Shown here: in pieces, positions 30,301-37,020 of the stretch
How positions within the stretch are numbered: the stretch's first letter is position 1
Layout: each line of letters begins with the position of its first letter
NCBI GenBank assembly: GCA_035048485.1
Contig: CM068587.1
Location: 30,799,001 to 30,863,000 of the forward strand
Source: Pteria penguin
Taxonomy: Eukaryota > Mollusca > Bivalvia > Pterioida > Pteriidae
Reading direction: 5' to 3'
Length of the DNA: 64,000 bases
Program-made: the position numbers and the translations under genes
Notes under the pieces: model-generated
Databases searched by the model: none
What the model was told of the DNA's origin: nothing
Seen by the model: only the letters and a program-made list of their open reading frames with translations

Positions 30301-30813
30301 CCATCTCTGTACAGGCTCTAAAGACGCGAATGGCTATCTCACCTGACAAATCAAACAACAATTTAAGATACAGTGATTTTATCATTATAATTAGATACTT
30401 AAATCTGTGATTCTTAAGTCATTATAACTTATGAGTAAGGCTATCACTTCAGGATAAATAACAGGTAAATAAAAATTTTATATTCATAATCTATATGCTA
30501 TAACAACAGACAGTGTGACCAAGATATTGATTACATGACCTAGAAAATAGCTGATGACAATGTTTGAGAGTTAATCACTTGAGTAATTTTCAAAACCACA
30601 CACATTGTACAATTTTTGAGATAAGATAACAAACTGACCTCTGTTGGCCACCATGAGTTTCTTGATCCTTTCATTAGGTTTAGGCTGTGTGGAAGAGCAT
30701 CTGACCAGTCCTGTGGGCAGACTGTAACCACGTTCATGCTTGCTGAGAGGGTTAGGGAGTCGAGCCCTGGCCCCTTGACAGAGAATGGACAGGTGAGACT
30801 GTAATCGCAGCAT
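255..30813 (-). CDS. PC: Pyruvate carboxylase, mitochondrial: whole gene (16 coding exons, 3' end off the window)
   Basis: Biotin-dependent mitochondrial enzyme that carboxylates pyruvate to oxaloacetate with ATP and bicarbonate (anaplerosis, gluconeogenesis). Sixteen exons join to 2,760 nt (920 residues) with GT-AG at every intron and consistent phases. In order: an Arg-rich presequence of about 45 residues; the biotin carboxylase domain with YSEQD (exon 2), the ATP-grasp glycine loop [11 protein letters not shown] (exon 4) and NARLQVEH (exon 6); then the carboxyltransferase domain with [15 protein letters not shown] (exon 10), [14 protein letters not shown] (exon 11), the lysine before DMAG that is carbamylated in known PCs (exon 13) and HVHTHDT (exon 14). 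The human protein has 1,178 residues, so about 240-250 are missing, including the biotinyl domain; they should lie left of base 1. The introns are full of repeats. Identity is certain from collinearity; exon ends are hand-derived. Confidence 0.96.
844..972 (-). CDS. PC: PC coding exon 15
   Basis: Residues 839-881, including [18 protein letters not shown] and [15 protein letters not shown], closely matching the animal PC segment around SGNSDVYENEIPGG. It enters and leaves in phase 1. The acceptor is ttcttcag and the donor gtcag. Confidence 0.94.
1087..2022. mobile_element. Non-autonomous Tigger/pogo-like TIR element, copy 1 (936 bp)
   Basis: It starts TACAGTCAAACCTCGTGATC and ends in the inverted equivalent (...GATATCGAAGTTTGACTGTA), flanked by TA as in the Tc1/mariner/pogo superfamily. 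A second copy at 37,679-38,629 is collinear over its whole length. No transposase ORF is visible. It lies in the PC intron between exons 14 and 15. Confidence 0.8.
2181..2430 (-). CDS. PC: PC coding exon 14
   Basis: Residues 756-838. It begins [14 protein letters not shown] and contains [15 protein letters not shown], whose two histidines match the metal-binding pair of the carboxyltransferase domain, then [20 protein letters not shown]. The acceptor is gatcag and the donor gtactt; it leaves in phase 1. Confidence 0.96.
2535..5134 (+). repeat. Hairpin-ended interspersed repeat (~2.6 kb)
   Basis: The left end is aagaggcccaagtgggcct, with a self-complementary core, followed by atatcgctcacctgag. 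The right end is a (GACGGAC)-type stretch at about 5,041-5,090, then a hairpin-like gctcacttgagcc...ggctcaggtgagc and gagctaaaa. Inside, a block of about 500-860 bp starting near 'ggaagtcttaaaaaattcat' recurs at about 3,220, 4,070 and 4,575, and each is followed by the 'ggtggcgccacctgt' palindrome or a variant. There is no coding capacity. Degenerate relatives lie at 10,200-11,225 and 28.0-28.9 kb. Confidence 0.7.
5253..6590. mobile_element. TIR element, family 2, with another repeat nested inside
   Basis: The left end (ttcagttgacactcg) is degenerate and the right end (gagtttcaactgta) is intact. The body matches the element at 16,908-17,636 at both ends, for example 'gatcgacgataattagataattg' and 'gaagagttgaaaatacaat'. 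About 650 bp at roughly 5,660-6,320 have no counterpart in that copy; they end in ctaagttggactgta and look like a third, related TIR element. Confidence 0.6.
6652..6785 (-). CDS. PC: PC coding exon 13
   Basis: Residues 711-755: [34 protein letters not shown] and GTHILGIK. The final Lys precedes DMAG of exon 14 and corresponds to the lysine carbamylated in the carboxyltransferase active site of known PCs. The intron therefore falls right after that residue. The acceptor is ctgtag and the donor gtatac. Confidence 0.95.
6985..7585 (-). repeat. Degenerate tRNA-SINE pieces, possibly one interrupted copy
   Basis: At 6,985-7,058 the SINE 3' tail is readable (ttgattga repeats, then a 'ttttatgtcactccac'-like segment). 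At about 7,450-7,585 a tRNA-like head is readable on the minus strand with box B GAGTTCGAGTCCCGAGG. The ~380 bp between do not resemble the SINE core, so this may be two insertions or one split copy. Confidence 0.4.
7622..7728 (-). CDS. PC: PC coding exon 12
   Basis: Residues 675-710: [35 protein letters not shown]. This is the conserved F(R)(V/I)FDSLNYLPN block of the carboxyltransferase barrel. It enters in phase 2 and leaves in phase 1. The acceptor is tttcag and the donor gtaaga. Confidence 0.95.
8219..8375 (-). CDS. PC: PC coding exon 11
   Basis: Residues 623-674: [52 protein letters not shown]. The block contains the pyruvate-site arginine of [10 protein letters not shown]. The acceptor is tttgcag and the donor gtaagtc. 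Confidence 0.96.
8508..9455. mobile_element. Non-autonomous TIR element 'TACCGTATATACTCG', copy A (948 bp)
   Basis: It begins TACCGTATATACTCGCATAA and ends in the inverted equivalent (cttatatgcgagtatatacggta). An inverted-orientation homologue lies at 21,247-22,187. Both keep a 64-codon frame near one end (8,555-8,749 here). A poly-C run sits at about 9,388-9,414. It lies in the PC intron between exons 10 and 11. Confidence 0.8.
9844..10068 (-). CDS. PC: PC coding exon 10
   Basis: Residues 548-622: [29 protein letters not shown], then the carboxyltransferase signature [20 protein letters not shown] with the metal-binding Asp, and ENWGG at the exon end. The acceptor is ttgcag and the donor gtaaac. 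It is preceded by the largest intron of the gene (8.4 kb). Confidence 0.96.
10200..11225 (+). repeat. Degenerate hairpin-ended interspersed repeat
   Basis: The start (ccccagtgggtctatattgcccacctga) and end (aactcacttgaaccatcagcttagatgaactct) are decayed versions of the ends of the repeat at 2,535-5,134. Internally it carries AAGGTCA-type motifs ('caaaggtcatggtcaaggt') and, at about 11,044-11,075, a 'atgccctcgatcaatcaatctgggggcata' palindrome of another repeat. Confidence 0.5.
11226..12890. other. Intron sequence with nothing recognised
   Basis: AT-rich part of the PC intron between exons 9 and 10. Apart from tracts of 'ttgaccttgggtcaag' type near 12,240-12,400, which are typical of dispersed repeats, I see no exon-like, RNA-like or terminal-repeat structure. 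The open frame at 12,118-12,363 runs through these repeats and is not considered a gene. Confidence 0.4.
12895..13560. repeat. Degenerate tandem repeat, unit ~130-142 bp
   Basis: The phrase 'ggttgtgactcaatttcaggg', or a close variant, recurs at about 12,971, 13,113, 13,244 and 13,378. Each is followed by 'atccataatgaaa' and 'aaagtaggtca'-like segments and preceded by 'ctgaaatgcaa'-like segments. At least four diverged units. Confidence 0.65.
14081..14240. mobile_element. 160-bp MITE with 20-bp perfect terminal inverted repeats
   Basis: The left terminus ATAATACACCGATCCACTTT is matched exactly by the reverse complement of the right terminus. The inside contains a full palindromic CRE, TGACGTCA, at 14,141-14,148 and a second GACGTCAT-like site at about 14,168. 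It is too short to encode a transposase. It lies in the PC intron between exons 9 and 10. Confidence 0.8.
15580..15848 (-). mobile_element. tRNA-derived SINE, copy 1
   Basis: On the minus strand: tRNA-like head with box A (TGGCCTAGTGGTATCGCG) and box B (GGGTTCGAGTCCCGCT), a core containing 'cgttaaagatcccacactgc' and 'gcagatgccgtcaccatata', and a tail related to gacgtaaaacaaaaaccaatc. Several full-length relatives occur in the window (26,024, 35,709, 62,025). It resembles molluscan tRNA/V-type SINEs. Confidence 0.85.
15853..16014 (-). repeat. Second tRNA-like SINE head next to SINE copy 1
   Basis: The minus strand reads like a different tRNA-type head: TAGTGGTTAAGCACCAGG (box A-like) and GGATTCAATTCCTGG (box B-like), followed by sequence that runs into SINE copy 1. 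It is probably a separate, older SINE family interrupted or abutted by copy 1. It has no intact tRNA cloverleaf. Confidence 0.5.
16853..16904. other. Long hairpin next to a TIR element
   Basis: The arms catgtgtttgtcattt (starting about 16,854) and aaatgacaaacacatg (about 16,888-16,903) are perfect inverses around an ~18-base AT loop. It ends a few bases before the TIR element that starts at 16,908. It could be a small palindromic MITE remnant. Confidence 0.5.
16908..17636. mobile_element. Non-autonomous Tigger-like TIR element, family 2 (729 bp)
   Basis: It begins TACAGTTGAAACTCGTTATC and ends with the inverse (ataacaagtttcaactgta), flanked by TA-rich DNA. It is collinear with the element at 5,253-6,590 but lacks that copy's internal insertion, so it shows the uninterrupted structure. 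No ORF. Confidence 0.75.
18427..18661 (-). CDS. PC: PC coding exon 9
   Basis: Residues 470-547: [60 protein letters not shown], then a low-conservation linker ([15 protein letters not shown]). It spans the end of the biotin carboxylase domain and the inter-domain region. The acceptor is tacag and the donor gtatgt. Confidence 0.96.
19344..20430. mobile_element. TIR element 'CATAATTACCTGTGTATAAT' (~1.09 kb)
   Basis: The termini CATAATTACCTGTGTATAAT... and ...ATTATACACAGGTAATTATG are inverse over about 24 bases. Near 20,050-20,102 there is 'ataaagaaataaatgaactgaact', which looks like the 3' tail of a LINE fragment nested inside. No transposase frame. It lies in the PC intron between exons 8 and 9. 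Confidence 0.7.
20642..20824 (-). CDS. PC: PC coding exon 8
   Basis: Residues 409-469: [61 protein letters not shown]. This is the C-terminal subdomain of the biotin carboxylase domain. Exactly 61 codons, phase 0 at both ends. Confidence 0.96.
21247..22187. mobile_element. Non-autonomous TIR element 'TACCGTATATACTCG', copy B (941 bp)
   Basis: Inverted relative to copy A (8,508-9,455) and collinear with it throughout. The termini are tactgtatatactcgcatat and ...ttatatgcaagtatatatggta. The 64-codon frame is retained on the minus strand at 21,947-22,141. Its right end lies only 43 bp from the PC exon 7 boundary. Confidence 0.8.
22231..22393 (-). CDS. PC: PC coding exon 7
   Basis: Residues 354-408: [54 protein letters not shown]. 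It belongs to the biotin carboxylase domain. The acceptor is ttgtag and the donor gtacat; it enters in phase 2 and leaves in phase 0. Confidence 0.95.
22764..23034 (-). CDS. PC: PC coding exon 6
   Basis: Residues 264-353, the largest exon here: [55 protein letters not shown], and the biotin carboxylase active-site strand [19 protein letters not shown], with the Glu/Asn metal ligands and the catalytic Arg of RLQVEH. Confidence 0.97.
23263..23528. repeat. Seven perfect 38-bp tandem repeats
   Basis: The unit starts gctgactagactcctctgtg and ends gagtgttgt. 266 bp equals exactly 7 x 38, with no mismatch seen between copies. It lies in the PC intron between exons 5 and 6 and is probably a variable-number minisatellite. 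Confidence 0.95.
23703..24826 (+). repeat. Interspersed repeat complex in a PC intron
   Basis: At 23,703 there is a lone Tigger-like end (acagttgactcctgattac). From about 23,810 (caagagcaacgctaagcataac) to 24,826 (ggcgagctaaaa) lies another hairpin-type repeat. Its internal 'cattccagcccattgtgaccttga' block is duplicated at about 23,930 and 24,078, and it also has AAGGTCA-rich segments and a CA microsatellite near 24,145. Confidence 0.55.
24852..24969 (-). CDS. PC: PC coding exon 5
   Basis: Residues 225-263: [39 protein letters not shown], the ATP-grasp segment with EKFIE and RHIEVQ. The acceptor is tatag and the donor gtaagt; it leaves in phase 1. Confidence 0.95.
25252..25397 (-). CDS. PC: PC coding exon 4
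   Basis: Residues 176-224: [48 protein letters not shown]. It contains the glycine-rich ATP-binding loop and its lysine. The acceptor is aatag and the donor gtcata. Confidence 0.96.
26024..26291 (+). mobile_element. tRNA-derived SINE, copy 2, with 14-bp target-site duplication
   Basis: Head gccagtgtggcctagtggta, box B related to GGTTTGAGTCCCGC, core and 'aatcaatcaat' tail. It is flanked by the direct repeat cttaaatctactaa at 26,010-26,023 and 26,292-26,305. This defines the element's exact limits and shows target-primed retrotransposition. It lies in the PC intron between exons 3 and 4. Confidence 0.92.
26390..27985. other. Repeat-like intron DNA without recognised genes
   Basis: 26,390-26,700 holds two copies of a G/C-run repeat ('ggggcatgtgccccatccc', 'aaacaaag..gcaaacactagtttttcttc'). 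26,925-26,935 is a TA microsatellite. 27,480-27,740 is more CpG-rich but has no conserved frame. I see no exon here; the next PC exon lies at 29,068. Confidence 0.4.
27990..28935 (+). repeat. ~146-bp tandem repeat inside a 'gagctaaaa'-ending element
   Basis: About six units of 146-147 bp, each with 'gggaccacacccctttgtgg', 'gaccaaaattgcacatgcac' and 'gagaagaagagggaac'; unit starts lie near 28,136, 28,282, 28,429, 28,575 and 28,723. The array ends in 'cggacggacggacaacggac' and a hairpin (gctcgactggtcgagaccagtagagctaaaa), the same end type as the repeat ending at 5,134. Confidence 0.8.
29068..29233 (-). CDS. PC: PC coding exon 3
   Basis: Residues 121-175: [55 protein letters not shown]. It contains the biotin carboxylase signature [10 protein letters not shown]. 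The acceptor is ttccag and the donor gtatgt. Confidence 0.96.
29480..30075. repeat. Degenerate GACA/GACT-rich minisatellite
   Basis: Irregularly spaced repeats of 'gacactgatcttcagtgaca', 'acattatgacactgac' and similar phrases fill the PC intron between exons 2 and 3. No fixed period is evident, and no exon is seen within. Confidence 0.6.
30158..30342 (-). CDS. PC: PC coding exon 2
   Basis: Residues 59-120: (G)[61 protein letters not shown]. This is the N-terminal Rossmann-like part of biotin carboxylase. The acceptor is gtcag and the donor gtcaga; it leaves in phase 0. Confidence 0.96.
30639..30813 (-). CDS. PC: PC coding exon 1 (start, mitochondrial presequence)
   Basis: The ATG at 30,811-30,813 opens [20 protein letters not shown], a basic leader expected to direct mitochondrial import. 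It is followed by a variable stretch and the conserved [10 protein letters not shown] that begins biotin carboxylase. The donor is gtcagt, phase 1. An upstream 5' UTR exon is likely, because an AG at about 30,857 follows a weak pyrimidine tract, but the first exon could not be fixed. Confidence 0.93.
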
Positions 30814-31699
30814 CTTACAGCCAAACCCTTGTCTGTACGATCAAATCCTTGATATAACCTTCAGGTGTGTGAAGCTAATTTATGCTGCCTTTAAAATAGA
30901 TTTTCAATATGTTACTTTCAAAGGATATTTCTATTGACAGTAATATTAAATTGAGAGACATGCATGTAGCAGATAAATGGATATTGAATCTATAATTGAA
31001 GGAGTAATACACTGATATGTACAATAATATTACGTTACACAATGCTGAACTGCTTTAATTTTATCTGTGTTGAACAAAAAATGAAATGCTATGTAGTGCA
31101 CAATGGTAAACATAAAATATTATATGTGATAAATGTAAGGGATTTACTCCATAAATGTCTTTATTCCCACCATCATGGGCCAATAGAGAAGGTTCACATA
31201 TTAAGGAAGACGAGTATAGCTCGATCTGCATACACTATACATGCGCATTTCCCCTAACTTGAAACTTACCACGTGCATGCTGGTGCAAACTCAACAAAAA
31301 ATGTATCGAACAATAAAGTTTCGGCAGTAAGCTTTCTCTCAAAAAATACGACAACATCAAATTCTTTTTTCATGAGGATTCTCCATAACCCCCTACCTTT
31401 CCCCAACTTACCGATCTCACCAATACACTTGTTCACACATTCCTCATTATGAAAGTATATTCAAATTTACATAATTTATGAATACAAACCAAATAATCCA
31501 GTCAATCTGCCAAATGTTATAAAGGAAACTGAATGTTCTACGCTTGATATGAATAAAAGAAGATGCTTTTTATAGATATACCTGCCTTAAACAACAAAAA
31601 GGCTTACATGTGCAAAATCAATAGAGTGGGATCTCGTACATACAAATGTTGCCGCATCACTGATAGATTGTATCTCAGCTTACATTTGTAGCAAGTGAC

Positions 31700-32030
31700 T
31701 TATCTAATGTCACCTTTTCAACAACGTTTTCCTTCCTCTTAACAACGTATACGTATTATACAAGTGATCGCATTGATGCGAAAGGCGGAATTTCACAGTA
31801 TGACCAGCCCATCACTGTCTTGTTTCCGTATTTATGTTGTGCGTGTGTATCAGCTCTACAATAACACGGCAGATAAAATGATCTTGGATGATTATACAGA
31901 ATCATCTCCTATATAATAAGACGCGCGACATGCTGAGCACCCTTGGTAGAGACCGATAGAGATCTACAAGCGCGTAGTCACTGTCACCCTGCAATGTAGA
32001 CGTACAAGCTGACATATCACAATCTGTGGT
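31700..32030 (-). promoter_or_regulatory. Possible PC promoter region (weak)
   Basis: This 330-bp stretch has more CpG and higher sequence complexity than the surrounding DNA. On the minus strand it carries a TATA-like 'attatatagg' at about 31,910-31,920. It lies about 1 kb upstream of the PC start codon. This is inference from composition only. Confidence 0.2.
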
Positions 32031-32394
32031 GAGAAGGGCCCTCGTCTAGCGAAAAATTTGCTTGATTTCTTGTTTATTTGTTTAATATCACACCATTATT
32101 ATTTCAATCGCACAATGACGAATCGTGTTTAGAGGTAGGGAATACTGGAATATCCACTCCCCCTTCGGACCAGATCTCACAGAAATGAGAGGCTACAGGG
32201 AGTTCAAAAGGAACGCTTTGGTCCACTCGGTCCCCGATATCGAATGAGAAGTACCAAATCTCAATTTGAAAAGACTGACATCTGTGATATTTACCGAATT
32301 TTGAATTTGTACTTGGTAACTTTTAGACAACTGTACCACAGTATTACATAACATGCAATACTTTTATAAACGATACGATACCACACAGGAGCTT

Positions 32395-32600
32395 CTAAAA
32401 CTAAGTCACTAGGTTAGTGAAATGCTTGGCTCCGGGCCTAGAGGTCCCAATGTTAGAGTCTGATTGCTCTCTCTCTCTCTCTGGTGAGACAAATCCCCGA
32501 GGCTCCATGGCTTTGATATGTACATTATCCCTCACTGCCTCAGTTGCTTACATTGCATAGATGCAGAATGCAGATGGCGTCTCCATTCTCCTTATGGTTT
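32395..32600 (+). repeat. Diverged tRNA-SINE
   Basis: Head 'ctaggttagtgaaatgcttgg' with a box B-like 'atgttagagtctgattgc', then 'ggtgagacaaatccccgaggctcc', 'atccctcactgcctcag' and 'gcagatggcgtctccat', in the same order as the SINE core at 62,025-62,298. It is old and no end duplication is visible. Confidence 0.55.
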
Positions 32601-33479
32601 TACATTTAAGTAAGTTTGCGAATATACAGCGGTCTCGTAGATCCTCTTGGGTAGTGTACGACTAACCATGAAGTTTATAACTCGTTATTTACGTCCGATT
32701 CACGACATGGTGATTTACGACTGAGGGCCCACTAAATCTAATGGGTCACCGAATCCTAGACAGCACGTGTTTCCCCTCATTCCAGACTTAACTTGGACTT
32801 TGAACCAAACAGAATGTTTGTCGATCCTAGTGACATTGACAAAGAGATAAACAACATCTATACATGAACTAAAGAATACCTTCTTTATTTATTCCTTGTT
32901 TTCTCTCTAGAACTTCCTTTCTTTTTATTCAAAGGAACATTTTTACTGATAATTTGCACTTTTTAACCACTGAATGAATGGTTTAACAAAGTGGTGGAAT
33001 ATTTGTGTCGTGAAATGAATTGAGGCTTTCTGAATAATGCAGCATTTAGGAAAACACAGCGTCTCACTTAAAAACAAAGTTTTAATTTTGTTTATCATAT
33101 ACGTGTACACTACTTTTAATTGTTGAATAATTCTATATATAGCCAGTATTACATGTCGAATTTCTCTGCGTATAAATGCGTAAATACCATTTTATCTCTG
33201 TTCGATGTTTATACATATGCACTTATATTGGTATCTGCTTGGTAACTTCACTTTACCGGTAAATTCCTCAAGGACTTTGTTTTTGTTAGATTTGTACGTG
33301 TATAGCTGTTTCTGAACCAGAAATATAACCAGAGTATAACATCAGACAAAACAATGGTGTTACGGATGTAGAACATCAGAATGGTCAGTCATGTGGCAAA
33401 TATATAACATCACATTGGTCAGTAGCAAAGTCAGTTTGTAACATCAGATAAATCATTACTGGTACTTCTGTACAACATC

Positions 33480-35420
33480 ATATTGGTGTGGACACTGTAT
33501 TACATCACACTGGTGTGAACACTGTATAACATCACACTGGTGTGGACACTGTATTACATAACACTGGTGTGGACACTGTATAACACCACACTGGTGTGGA
33601 CACTGTATAACATCATACTGGTGTGAACACTATATAACATCACACTGGTGTGGACAATGTATAACACCACACTGGTGTGGACACTGTATTAAATCAAACT
33701 GGTGTGGACACTGTATAAAATCATACTGGTGTGGACACTGTATTACATCACACTGGTGTGGACACTGTATAACACCACACTGGTGTGGACAGTGTATAAC
33801 ATCATATTGGTGTGTACACTGTATTACATCACACTGGTGTGGACACTGTATAACATCATACTGGTGTGGACACTGTATTACATCACACTGGTGTGGGCAC
33901 TGTGTAACACCACACTTGTGTGGACACTGCATACCATCATACTGGTGTGGACACTGTATAACATCATACTAGTGTGGACACTATATAACATCATACTGGT
34001 ATGGACACTGTATTATATCACACTGGCGTGGACACTGAATAACATCAGACTGGTCAGTGGAGTGAACTTTGTGTAACATTAGACTGGTCAGTGGAGTGGA
34101 CTTTGTATAACATCACACTGGTATGGATCCTGCATAACATCATAGTGATGTGGTAATTGTATGACATCATATTGGTCAGTAGTTAAAGGTCACTGTGTAT
34201 CATCAGTGAAGTCATCAGCACTGCTACTTATATATAATATCAGATTGGTCAGTGGTGTGACCATTGTATAACAACAATGGTGTTTACACTGTATTACATC
34301 ACACTGGTGTGGACACTGTATAATTTCACACTGGTGTTGACACTGTATAACACCACACTGGTGTGGACACTGTATAACACCACACAGGTGTGGACACTGT
34401 ATAACATCACACACAGGTGTGGACAATGTATAGCAACATACTGGTGTGGACACTGTATTACATAACACTGATGTGGACAATGTATAACACTACAATGGTT
34501 TGGACACTGTATAACACCACATTGGTGTAGACACTGTACAGCAACATACTGGTGTGGACACTGTAATGTCTGTATTGCATCACACTGATGTGGACACTAT
34601 AACATTAAACTGTTGTCGACACTATTTAATCAACTGGTGTGGACACTGTATTACATCACACTGGTGTGGAAACTGTATAACATCACACTGGTGTGGTTGA
34701 TTGATTGATTAATTTTTGTTTAACGGCACACCACGAATATTTCACGTATATGGTGATGACATCTGCCTGATGCGGGGCATACAAATTTTGACCTTTGCAA
34801 CGGACCCACGCAAAGCAGTGAGGGATCTTTAACGTGCCATGCATACCACGACACGGGGCCTCGGTTTTTAGTCTCATCTGAAAGACGCAGTGGTGTGGAT
34901 ACTGTATTACATCACACTGGTGTGGACACTGTATTACATCACACTGGTGTGGACACTGTATAACATCACACTGGTGTGGACACTGTATAACATCACACTG
35001 GTGTGGACACTGTATTACATCACACTGGTGTGGACACTGTATAACACCACACTGGTGTGGACACTGTATAACACCACACTGGTGTGGACACTGTATAACA
35101 TCATACTGGTGTGGACACTGTATTACATCACACTGGTGTGGACACTGTATAAGATCATAATGGTGTGGACATTGTATTACATCACACTGGTGTGGACACT
35201 GTCTAACATCATACTGGTGTGGGCACTATAACATCACACTGGTGTAAACACTGTATAACATCATACTGGTGTGGATACTACACCATCATACTGATGTGAA
35301 CACTGTATAACATCAGACTGGTCAGTGGAGTGGACTTTGTATAACATCACACTGGTGTGGACACTGTATAACATCATAGTCGTGTGGTGATTGTATAACA
35401 TCATATTGATCAGTAGTTAA
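33480..35420. repeat. Large minisatellite, 27-bp period
   Basis: Dozens of units related to tggtgtggacactgtatta + catcacac. Variants differ mainly in atcacac/atcatac/accacac. Because 27 is nine codons, uninterrupted frames arise on both strands: VWTLYxITL repeats on plus and QCPHQCDVI repeats on minus, up to 124 codons. The array is interrupted at 34,697-34,887 by a SINE fragment. It sits between the divergent PC and TAF6L genes. Confidence 0.95.
34697..34887 (-). mobile_element. tRNA-SINE copy 3, head missing, inside the 27-bp array
   Basis: The tail ttgattgattgatta is followed by the SINE core up to 'agtctcatctgaaagac'; the tRNA head is absent (5' truncation). It is flanked on both sides by 27-bp satellite units, so it inserted after the array formed. 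Confidence 0.85.
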
Positions 35421-35459
35421 GGGTCATTTTGTATCATCATTCAAGTCATTAGCACTGCT

Positions 35460-35700
35460 ACTTCTGTATAATATCAGATTTGTCAGTGGTGTGGCCATTG
35501 TATACCAACAGATTGGTCAGTGGCGTGGCCATTGTACACCAACAGATTGCAGGTCAGTGGTGTGGCCATTGTATAACAACAGATTGGTCAGTGGTGTGGC
35601 CATTGTATACCAACAGATGGTCAGTGGTGTGGCCATTGTATACCAACAGATGGTCAGTGGTGTAGCCATTGTATACCAACAGACTGGTCAGTGGTGTGAT
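35460..35700. repeat. Second minisatellite, ~31-35-bp units
   Basis: Units of 'ggtcagtggtgtggccattg' + 'tataccaacagat', about seven copies, continue directly from the 27-bp array and share its 'ggtgtgg' core, so the two arrays probably have a common origin. Confidence 0.85.
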
Positions 35701-35708
35701 CGCTGTAT

Positions 35709-35986
35709 TTGATTGATTGATTGATTTTTGTTTTACGTCACACCACGAATATTTCACGTATATGGTGACGGCATCTGCCTGATGCGGAGTATACAAATTT
35801 TGACCTTTGCAACGGACCCACCCGAAGCAGTGAGGGATCTTTAACGTGCCATGCATACCACGACACGGGGCCTCGGTTTTAACTGTCTCATCCGAAAAAC
35901 ATGACACCGGCATGACCAGAGCGGGACTCGAACCCCAGCCTCCCGATCAGGAGTCCGACGCGATACCACTAGGCCACGCCGGCTTA
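35709..35986 (-). mobile_element. tRNA-SINE copy 4, full length, 12-bp target-site duplication
   Basis: Tail ttgattgattgattgatttt, complete core, then box B and box A complements, ending ...ggccacgccggctta. The direct repeat tgatcgctgtat at 35,697-35,708 and 35,987-35,998 brackets it, marking insertion into the second minisatellite. Confidence 0.92.
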
Positions 35987-35999
35987 TGATCGCTGTATA

Positions 36000-37020
36000 A
36001 CATCATACTAGTCAATGATGCTTCTACTATATATAATAAGTAAATTATAACATCAGACTGATCAATAGTGTAAGTGTTTACATTTTAACACCAGACAGGT
36101 ATAAATAAAATATTGCATGTTATTGGAATGGATCCCCTTTACTGGTAGTTCTGAAGTAACCAATCTTAAATTCTGCTACAGGTAAAAAAAATTTGGATGA
36201 TGTAGCAGATCAACAAAGTATATTATTTTCAAGTTTTATGTTTCAATTTAAATCCGAGTTTGAATATATAAATTCATGTTTCTACCGAAATACAATTACA
36301 TACAACTTCTAAAAATCACAAATATAAATTATAATTAGGCCTAGGAAAGCAGGCTGGAATTATTAAAATTGTAAACAGATGTAAAAGTCATGCATGTTCA
36401 TACCACTGATACTTGCAGTGCCAGGCAGTAGAAGTTAGAACTTCCACTTAACAAGTTACCGGTCCCGGCGTAATTAATTATATAATTTACAAGCTTAAAA
36501 TTTAAATTATATATTGATTGCATCAGTGCATGCATTACGTAATATTAAGCAGATTATGTGTTGCCAAATCATACAATAAACGCAAGTCGCAAGATAAAAA
36601 TAAAAGCGTGCTTTACCTGTGAGATACTCTCGTCAAATGGCACCATGCAGTACCCACATGCAGTAACTCACAGAAGACCTTGACATTGTAGAGAATTGAA
36701 AACATTCGTATGGCCAAGTTCAAGGTAATATTCTAGTTCTGAACTTACTAGATAAGAAATGTTTACATATTCTATAGTGTCAAGGACAATTATCAAGGAG
36801 TTTAACCTTTAAGACTGATATCTTTATTTGTTTTAAATGACTTTCGTCGGAGGAGGATTGTGATTGTTTACTAATGTAGCTAGAATTTTCTCTGACGTAC
36901 AGCATTTCTATACATTCGAAAGGGGTAAATGCAAATCAAATACAGGTTACCCCAAGAATCTCACTTAATACTGTGAATCGAAGTATATTTAAGGTGTGTA
37001 CCAATAGACTGAATAATTTT
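36000..37020. other. Intergenic DNA with nothing recognised
   Basis: AT-rich sequence between the minisatellites and the LINE remnant. I see no conserved frame, RNA gene or terminal-repeat structure. Confidence 0.4.

Noticed and set aside
30540..30824. 94-codon frame overlapping PC exon 1
   Set aside because: A different frame; the PC frame is established by VANRG continuing into exon 2.
33630..34076. Long Cys/His- and Trp-rich repeat proteins on both strands
   Set aside because: They are produced by the 27-bp satellite period; no flanking exon, start context or unique sequence supports a gene.
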